The position numbers were made by a program, and so were the translations under genes. Of a stretch of DNA of 64,000 nt, positions 51,801 through 61,500 are shown one piece after another; the stretch's first letter is position 1, and the number at the start of each line of letters is the position of its first letter. The DNA is from Glossina fuscipes (lineage: Eukaryota; Arthropoda; Insecta; Diptera; Glossinidae), in NCBI RefSeq assembly GCF_014805625.2, contig NW_023998427.1:3042092-3106091 (forward strand). The letters are read 5' to 3'. The notes under the pieces were generated by a model. It was given only the letters and a program-made list of their open reading frames with translations. It was not told the origin of the DNA and did no database searches.

Positions 51801-54800
51801 ATTTTTTTTATGTATTTATTTATTTATTTTCTTCTGCTTTTTTTTCTCTTTCTTCTTCTCAGTACCCCAGTGAAGCCCAGTGTGTTGCTTGCCTTTAGTT
51901 TTTACGAGTTTGCATCAAATTTTTAAGGACATCTTCAGCTTATTTTTACTAAAAGCTTTGCTTTGCTCTGCAGGAAACGTATTGTTCTTGTAAAACCAAA
52001 ATTTGGATTTTCTCTCTCTTAAAACTGACCTAAGCCAATTCAGGCTTCGTGCTTACTATATTTGCAAAAAAAAAACCGCGTATTACCGCCAGTAACAAAT
52101 CGATTTAAGACGGGTGGAACTTTGGCCTTGTCAGTTTGGCCGTTCATCCGTCCTTATGTCCACTTATTCGTGCCTCTTGTAACGTTTCGGAAATTCAACC
52201 TATGCACGGACGTTATTGTTTATTTTTTTCTCTTCCTTTTTTGTGCGCATGTTTTCCGGCCTGGCTCTTCGGATGGGGTGGGTTCAAATAAAATATATTC
52301 AGATACGTGATAGGTTCTTGCTTCGCTACAATATTTCATTATTTTAAATAAAACATGCTTACTAAAAATTTTGAAACTTTTGACTAATATAAATCTATGC
52401 CCTAACCATACTACTTTTCCCTCGCCCCTCCGTCATCCGCAGGAAGTCTTACCAGTATTTTAACATTTAATAATAATACTTTTCTGTTTTTTTTTTATTT
52501 TTCAAAATTAACAATGGTTATTAATCAATTTTCCAAAAAAAAAAACCACTTATTAAAACTAACAACCACGTCGATGCGCATCGCCGTAGCTAAAAGAATT
52601 ATTAACAAATTACGGCACCAGCGTCGTACCGGATATAAAACGTAAATAATTAATTTAAATAATTCAGATATCTTCTCCTTATAATGTTCGATATATTAAT
52701 AGTTAACGCAACTTACGTATGGGTTTGTTAATATTATTATTATTATTATTATTATTATTTATTTCGCCAGAGAAATAAATTCTAAGACTAAACTCTTAAA
52801 AGCACTAGCAGCATCTAAGGCTATCGGCATTTTTTTTTTTTTGTTTTTTTTTATTAAAAACTCTACCGCACTTGAGATTCGAACCCACGACCATTGAGTT
52901 GCTAGTCGAGACTCTTGCCTACTCGGCCACCCAGGTGGATGTGTTAATATTATTTTGTACAATTTTTGGAAATTGTATTTTGCTGTCGATAACTCAATAT
53001 TAAAAAGGACAATAAACAAAGACTTACATTTTACTTAAAATTTTATCCGCCTCAGTAGCCGAAGGCGAGGAATGTCTACTAGCAAGTCAATGGTCGTGGG
53101 TTCGAATCTCAAGTTCGAATCTCAAGTGCGGTAGAGTTTTTAATAAAAGCCGGATAGCCTTAGATGCTAGTGCTTTTAAGAGGTTAGTCTTAGAATTTAT
53201 TTCTCTGGCGAAATTAATAATAATAATAATGATAATAATATTTAAAATTTATAGGAAATGAAAGAAGATATCTGTGATTGCACCGAGTTAGTAGAACTGG
53301 TCACACAGGTGAAGACGACGCAATGTTCCTCAACAGTTTTCACGACGCAATGTCCATCAACAGATTTCAAAATGATATGCCTGTTGGGAACAAGGAGATT
53401 CTTGAGGTGTTATATAGCCCTACCTGCATAAAATGGGAAATCTACAGAGATTTAAAATTAGAGGAATATTCTGCTGGATGATCATATGGGCATATAATTC
53501 TGGTGGATTTCGAAATTTCAAAGGTGCTATCCCCCATACTCCGGTTACTGTGCACACACTTGCACAGTCCCGGCGTACTTGCGGTACGCCGGGATATTAT
53601 GGCTTCACTTCTTCAGGGGAACTCCTCAATTTTTACTTTGCGTTGAACCGAAAGCAACCATTTTTCCTCAGATTTATTTTCATTAGTTTAATAATTTTCT
53701 TCAAAATAAATTTATAGATTTATACATTTTTCTAATTTGTTTTATGAAAAAGATTAACTTTTGTGTCTCGCGGTGCAGGCTTTATAAAAACATGGCTTAA
53801 AATGTCTAAGAGTATTATTTATCTGTTAATATAATTAATTTCTATTTTTTATTTTCCAAAATAAAAACGAACTTCCGTCTCCATCAAAAACTGTTTTTTT
53901 TTTCTCTTTTGTTTGGACAGAAAAAAATTTCTCTCTTTTTTTTTTTTGTAAACTACAGTGTCTATTACACTCTCTTCGTCCTTATCCATATAGATCCATT
54001 AATCGGTTCTTGCATCATTTTTTTTTGCCGCTTTGGAATGCTGCACCGAAGTGTGCGCACATATAAAGAACTTAAACAGGGATATACATAAAAGGTATTC
54101 TCTGAAGAAAAATTTCCGATTATTTTGTCGGATATTTTGATAAAGAAAAATTTGTAAACTTTGATCGACATAGGCGGGTCTGTCTGAAGCCCTCATACAT
54201 ATTATGTGTTTCTGTACAAATTGCGAGGGTACATGCACTACAAGTGGTGTAGAGTATTAAAAACATGACACAAAAATCTATTATTGCGATTCTCTGTTCT
54301 CTGATCGGATGTTGTTCAATGAAAAAGTGTAAAACAGGCAAATATGTGCTTAAGTCTGGGCTACAATATTACAAAGCAAAATTAATTGAAAAAATTGCCT
54401 TTTAATCGATAACAAGTTGGAAGCAATCTACAAATCCGTCTTAGAATCGAAATAATTTGCTTAGACTTATTATAAGAACTTCATAACAAAATTCGGTCTA
54501 AAAAAACATTTTTTTTGTAACGCGTTACAATTTAGTTCTTTCGCAGGAATATTTATAGGCCTGTGGATACGCTTCCTGCAATTTTACACGAAATATCTTT
54601 TGCAAATGTCTATCAAAATAGCCGATGATTTTTATGAAATGAAAAAAAAAATTATTTTCTCTTTTCGTCATATGACTTCGAATTTTATTTAACAGCTTCG
54701 CAGCAGGCGTTTATAAGCAGAGGTCGTTTTTTGTGCCCACCACCAGCCGGAATTTTAAGCCTATATATACTCGATTCGTAATTTTATTTGAAATATCAAG

Positions 54801-55470
54801 AAATGTGAGGCGGCCCCGTAACGCACGCATATACATTTCTATTAAAGGGATAGGGGAAAAGTGACAATAAAATTTAATTTTTGTTATGGTATGACAGATG
54901 CAGAATAGATGAAGCGTTCTGTTAAAGTAATGAAGAAGTGATGAAGAGTTATAAATAAAGATTTTTAACCTCTTAAGCAATGACTTGATTGGGCTGCTGA
55001 ATAACCCAATCGATGAGAGCCGGCAACTGCGAGGTCGGTCTTCACGCGTTCAAACTGCATTGCGATAGGCCGCACTTCCTATAGTAAAGAGATAAAAAAC
55101 TAAACGTGCGAGCACAACACCCACTAGGCTATGGTCACTCCCGCTCCCGCTTGTCTTTATCTTTCCCCACTTATTTCTAACCATTGCTGTGCTGCACATG
55201 TTGTAGCTGAAGATCCCCTCAAAGAAAAAAAGAAAATAGTAGCAAACATTAATGTTTGGACGCTAAACTCTTTACTCATATTTTATATTTTCATAATAAA
55301 AACGAGTTTATTTGTTTCGAGGCAATGTGTAGACACTGGCTTATCACTTTGCAAATATAAAAAATTGGAAAGAGCCAAATGACAGATGAAGTGCCACTTG
55401 CCCACCTGTAAATGATATAGAAACACTATATAAAAACGTATTGTTCTATGTATGTATGTATGTATGTATG

Positions 55471-55504
<34 letters not shown>

Positions 55505-58500
55505 CATCCTTAAGTACAAATATTAAACATTTATGTAAATAATATATAGGTAAAAGTATTGGATTGATTCACAACGATTAACTCCCCTCTGATTTCTCTT
55601 CGCACGCAACAAATATCACTTCCGCAGTGAAATCCATCGCAAACATAAAAGAGCTTAGCAACCGACACGACGAACAACACCATCTAATTTTTTAAATCAT
55701 AATGAGATGTCAAGATTAAAAGTTAGTTTAACTACGACGTAGGCAAATCGCGCGTATTAAGCAAAGTTGCTTTGGTAGACTTTAAACAATGCGATAGCGA
55801 GATTAGGTGATAGGTTTAAGAGTTCATAATTATATTTACCTTGGCTCAGCTTAATGAACATAAAATGCCTCGAGAGCGGTTAAGGACATTAAAGCTTGCC
55901 TCACCAAGTAATGTGGACGAATCGACAGTACTATTAATTAACGTAATTAAGAAGGAGACACCAAAACTAAATCTGCATTTCTTAAGCGACGGTAAGGATA
56001 ACAGAAGCAACCTATTCTCGTAAGGAGGTAAAGAGACAAGCAGATCCCAACCCAAGTTCCTAGGGGCAAACGGCAAGAGTTGCTTTTGAATTGATTCAAT
56101 TGCGTCTACATAACGCTTATGGGAGCGAGGCCATAGCACAATCGAGGCATACTCAAGTATTAGTCTAGCTGAGCACATGCATAGCCTTTTTATAATGTAA
56201 GGCAGCTCTTTGGACCACCTCTTAATGAAACCAAGCGCACATCTAGCTAGCTTTACATAAAGAAAGCTCAATCTGCATATAAAAACGTAATTTTTGATCG
56301 AATAGAATCCCTAAATCGATGAACGAATCGACGTTTTCCAACTTGTTTGAGCCAATGAAATACGCAGTACTGAATGACTTCCTTTTTAAGAGAGAAAGCC
56401 TCTTGCAAATTTTTAAAATTTGACGAGCACCTTGTAACCAAATTGTTTAAGTCAGTTTGAAGCTAATACGATTGCGATTCAAAGCAGAAGGGCGAAAACA
56501 CTTTACCATTATTAGCGTGTATTAAGATCCGGCCGAGCGGAGATCATTAAGGCGTTGTAATAAAGCTTTGTTGTTCGCTGTACAATTACAAATTCTCCGT
56601 CATTTCGCAACGTATAAAGCGTCAAGGTTCGATTTTCTCAAGCATCACTTTGACAATTTTCATTTTTTTCAATCAAATTTTTCTCACTATCTTTCCAATA
56701 AGATTTTAGTGAGAAGTATACGTGAATATTATTATTAATAAATGATTGCTTTTTTTTTTTTTTTTTTTTTTGGTCGAAAATTTGATTTTGTCATTCAAAT
56801 AGTCATCAATCAAGCAAAAATCAAAATTTGTAAAGACTTTCGAAGTAATTCTCGGGATATTCTCGGGTTTAAGTGATTTTTTCTTTTCATTTCGATATAA
56901 ATCTGCTTCGGCTATTTTATTGGCCAGGGAACTCTCGAATTAAAGATTCTTCACGAGAATGGTTTCGGTGTTGTCTTATGTTAATATTTTTCAAAAATAG
57001 ATTCCTTTTTCATACCCTACATCACTTGTGCATACAGTGCATGTTAAGTCAGTGTGGAATCCAGAAGCACTTGAGATAGACCCATCTTTTATTATATCGA
57101 TCTTTTCAGAATCACTTTCGTAATTAATCTAAATCTGATAATCTAGTGCTTGCCCTAGAGGTTAAAACTTTTGGTGTGGTGACGTGTTTTGGTCTAAGAG
57201 CGAACCCTATTAAAAATGGTTCACATTGGACCACTTTTAAAAAATCGTTGTATAAATGATTATATATGAAGTGGTTTAGGGTATTTAATCGTGAATTGTG
57301 AGTCATTAAGATATTTTGGCGCGTTTAGTACTTACTGCAACTGCTTACTGCAACCTCCACGAATGTTATTATTATCCCAAAAAAAATTGACCAAAATACG
57401 TGTTTTTTTTTGTTTAGTCTGTTATAGTGGATTCATCGTTAAAGTTGCACGTCATTTTACGCATCTTGTGGAATCTTAATATGATATATAATATAAAGAA
57501 AAGGTAACCGTCAAAAAATATATACCCACTTAGAGTATAACTGAAGGTCGTGAAATAGATTCGCTATTAACTGAAAGTTAATTTTTCTATATTTTAGTTT
57601 AAATTTTATTGAAAATTCTAAAAGAAAAATTGCGAAAGATATTTATCATAAGATGAATACGATCAATGTTACTATTTAACTGCATTTGCTTAACGATGTG
57701 CGATTATGACGAAGAAAATAGGTATCTTTAAAAGATTTTTTATTTACGGTTTCCTTTAACCCATTCGGGATGCTTTCTATTCATTATTTTTTTGTTTGCC
57801 GGTGCATTGCATATGTGTATTCTTTGTTATTCAATTTTATATCCATCATATCTAGCAGGGACTCTTTAAAGCCTGTATATGCAATGTGATGCAAGTAAAT
57901 AATTTTTGGTCAATATATTCATCTTTAACTGATAAAGTGTACTCTTCATACAACCGAATTATGAACATTTAAGTAGCAGACATTTCACAAAACTCATGCG
58001 GCTAAAGATTTGTTGAAGGTTTTGTTATAAAAAAAAAGAGAAAAAATTTATTTATATTTTAAAACGTGGTTTACATTGAACAAACTCTACAAGTAGGAAA
58101 ATTGTATTCGGCTATATTCGGCGTACTTTTCATACCCATCACCGTTATTTTAAAAAACAGTAAAAAAATTAATTACAATATTACAGAACATTTTCTAGAT
58201 ATGGCTTGGAGTCTTTCTATTTATGCAGAATAAAAATGGAAATTTATGTAGGGTGTCTGCTGTCGTTTATGAGTAAGCAAAATTGTTCTCACATTTTCTT
58301 GCTTCGTAAGCGGATTCTTTGGCTGGTTTGCACCAATCCTTTCCAATCCTTTAGCAAATTTATGGACGATATTTTCATTTCATTAAGAACGGGGGAAAGT
58401 TTATTCCAGAAATTACGCGATGGGGCAAACAGACGGATCAATATGCTTAGGCGCATTCCTGATTTCACATAGCTCTGAAGGTATATAATATACTTCATGG

Positions 58501-61500
58501 GTTCCCTAAAGCTTCCTTCTGGGAAAAAATGAAAATTTAATATACTAAAATATTGCGTAGCTGCTGACACTCCTTCCGCATTTATACAGGCACTCCAGCC
58601 AGCATCGTTCCCTAAATATACGTTCAAATGTTTTTAAGCATATTTGTTAGAGCGTGTTAATAATTAACAAAAAAATCAATTCTTTTTTTTTTGATGGGAA
58701 GCGAAGTGCTTTCAGCTTACATAGCACTGTAGACGTATCCATCGGCCAGTTTAGACGATTTTCAATAAAAACCTGCGAGCAAGAACTTCGAATGTTTCTG
58801 ACAAATTTCACCACTATCATGTTTGCAATAGATATCACATAGACGGACAGGCAGACCGACTGACGGACATACTTAAATCGATTTAGAATTTGATCCTGAT
58901 CAAGAATATATACACTTTTGTCTCTGTAGCTTCTTTCTGGGGTTTGACAAAATGAACGAATATATCCCTAATTTTTGAGTGATGGGTATAAAAAGGTATA
59001 AGGTTTCTAGAAACACAATTCTGTTTATCGTAAAATGCAATACACAACAATATATATATATATGTTTAGCCATCAGTTGTTAATTCGTACTTCACGTATT
59101 ATTAACTTTTATGTAAAATAAAAATTGTTGTATTTTTAGAAATTTAAAGCAAATCTTTAACTTGGCAAATTATTGAGGAAAAAAAATCCCTTAGAAAATT
59201 TGAAATATCTAAATTTTGCTAAATCAATTAATCTAATTAAAAAAACTAATCTCCGAATTTTGACTTTTATTTTGTTGATTTAGTTCCTTGGCCAGAATTT
59301 GCGGCACTTCAAGTAATGAACGCGCGATTCTTACATATAGCTATATGTGTAACTTCGACTTTTCTGAACATAAATTTTTTTTTTTTTTTCGAAAATTTTT
59401 ATAGAAAGTGGATCCGACTTGATAATTTTTTGGTCCTCTTTGTTTATGTTTTTATATATGTACAGGTGTCCCTCACTTAACACAGTTAATTCGTACTGTG
59501 CTGTATCGAAACCTTGTTATACGAAACTTTTTCATTTCGTTATTCAAAATAAATAAATATTGCATAGAACCGCGTAATTTAAATGTAAATATTTTATAAA
59601 TCAAAAAAAGTGTCTGGTGTTGTTTGCAAATCTTATTCGCGTTGTGTCGAAACCATGTCTTAAGATATAAATTGTTATGATGGAAATTTATTTTAAATGT
59701 ATATATAAATGAAAAAGTAAGTCAGTTAACTTCAACTGACTTTATAATGAAGAAAATATGAAATTCAAAATTATGATGCAACACGAAAAGCTTTACAAGT
59801 ATCGTGTTAAACGAGAGACGCCTGTATGTATCATCAAAGGATTCGAGTAAATTAGATAAGATTCAAAATCGTGAATTAGAGAATCCCGACAAGGTGCATA
59901 TACTCTTAGCAAGCGTAAGATTGCGGATAATGTCCGTCCATCTATTAACTCATATCTGGCATATTCTTAGAATAGCCGCAATTGCAAACCTTCAAGTATA
60001 AAGTTTACTGTTAACTTGCTAACATTTACGTTGTTAGTTGATCGTCGCTTCAGATTGAAAGGAGCGGTAATCTACTCAAGTATAAATTTCAAATAGGATA
60101 CGTAAGACTTGTTGTAAATATTCATCCGGACGAACCTTCTCAAAAGTTTAAAGGGACAACTGCAACAAAAAAAAACTTTTAAGGGTTTCTTGTTGCGCAA
60201 ACTTAGCAAATTTCTCGGAGCCATATGGAAGAGACAAAAAATGCACCGATCATTCATAACGCATACAGATACGAGAAGGAATAGTTTGTAATTTTCAACT
60301 ATTAGATTAAGGTGGGGAGTACAAGGGATTCATTCTATATATACTGTCAAGTTTTGCAAACCAGACTTGTTGCAGTGAAATGAATTATGAAAAATTCGAA
60401 ATATATCTAAATATATTGCATCTATGGTAGATATTGTAATCTATTCTATATAATATATCGGTCAGCAATTTCCCGAGTTAAATAAAAAAGACAAATACAT
60501 TTTCTGCAAGAGTGGGTATTATTCATCAGCGTAGTTTCCTTCGACAATTACTTGAACGCGTCTTTAACATTTTGACACTATTTGTTTGTTGTAGAATGAC
60601 TTATCAAGCCCTCAAATTGCTCCCATCATTTGATCCCAAAACTTTTTTTTTGAAGAATCTTTTTCAGATTTGTAAATAATGAATAGCTGTCGGGCCCTGT
60701 TTTGACGACGAGTACCGTTCATATAATAAGTAAAAGTAAATTTCATAAATCGTATCATTGCAGCCATCTACTTGCGACAATAAACAACGGTCTCGATCCT
60801 TTTGATAAACAACTTTATCAAGGTCAACTTTTCAAACGGTCAAGTCGTTTGTGTGTTCACTTGCGTGCAATCTTCTCGTCTTCTGTATGACCCCGTTTAG
60901 AATCAGCAAACTGTCAGTCCCGGCAATTATTATATATATATAAATCAAAGTTGCGAAATTTCCAAAACTTCACATAATGTGCCCATAGAAGTTAAAGCAG
61001 ATGATAAATTTAGCTAAAAGTCAAAATGTGCGTGAACTACAGCAGAACAGATGTCACAAATCCATATATATGTGTTAGTCGTTTCTAATTCTATTTTTTC
61101 TATATTGAAAATATCGTTTATTGTGATAAAAAAATTGTTATATATTTATATGGAAATAAGTCATCTCCCATTAATACTCGTATGACTTGTTGGTTTTGTA
61201 CAAAACTAATATTAGGCGAGCGTAATAGGAATTCTTTTTAAGTATAAGAATAAAACTTACTTTTTAATGCCCACAGCGAACTGTTATTTAAAGCGTTTAA
61301 ATATTTGTAAATATCCTTTGAACAATTTAGAGAAACATCCTTTTGAATGTGAAACCATTGTTTAGCTAAATAATTGATATCGAAGATATTTAGAGCATCT
61401 CGTAGCTGAGGAAGATTTGAAAAATCATTGGATGACGATTTTGAAATGACTGTAGAATTTCGATTTAAATCGATAATATCACTTATTGTTGCTTCTGTAT

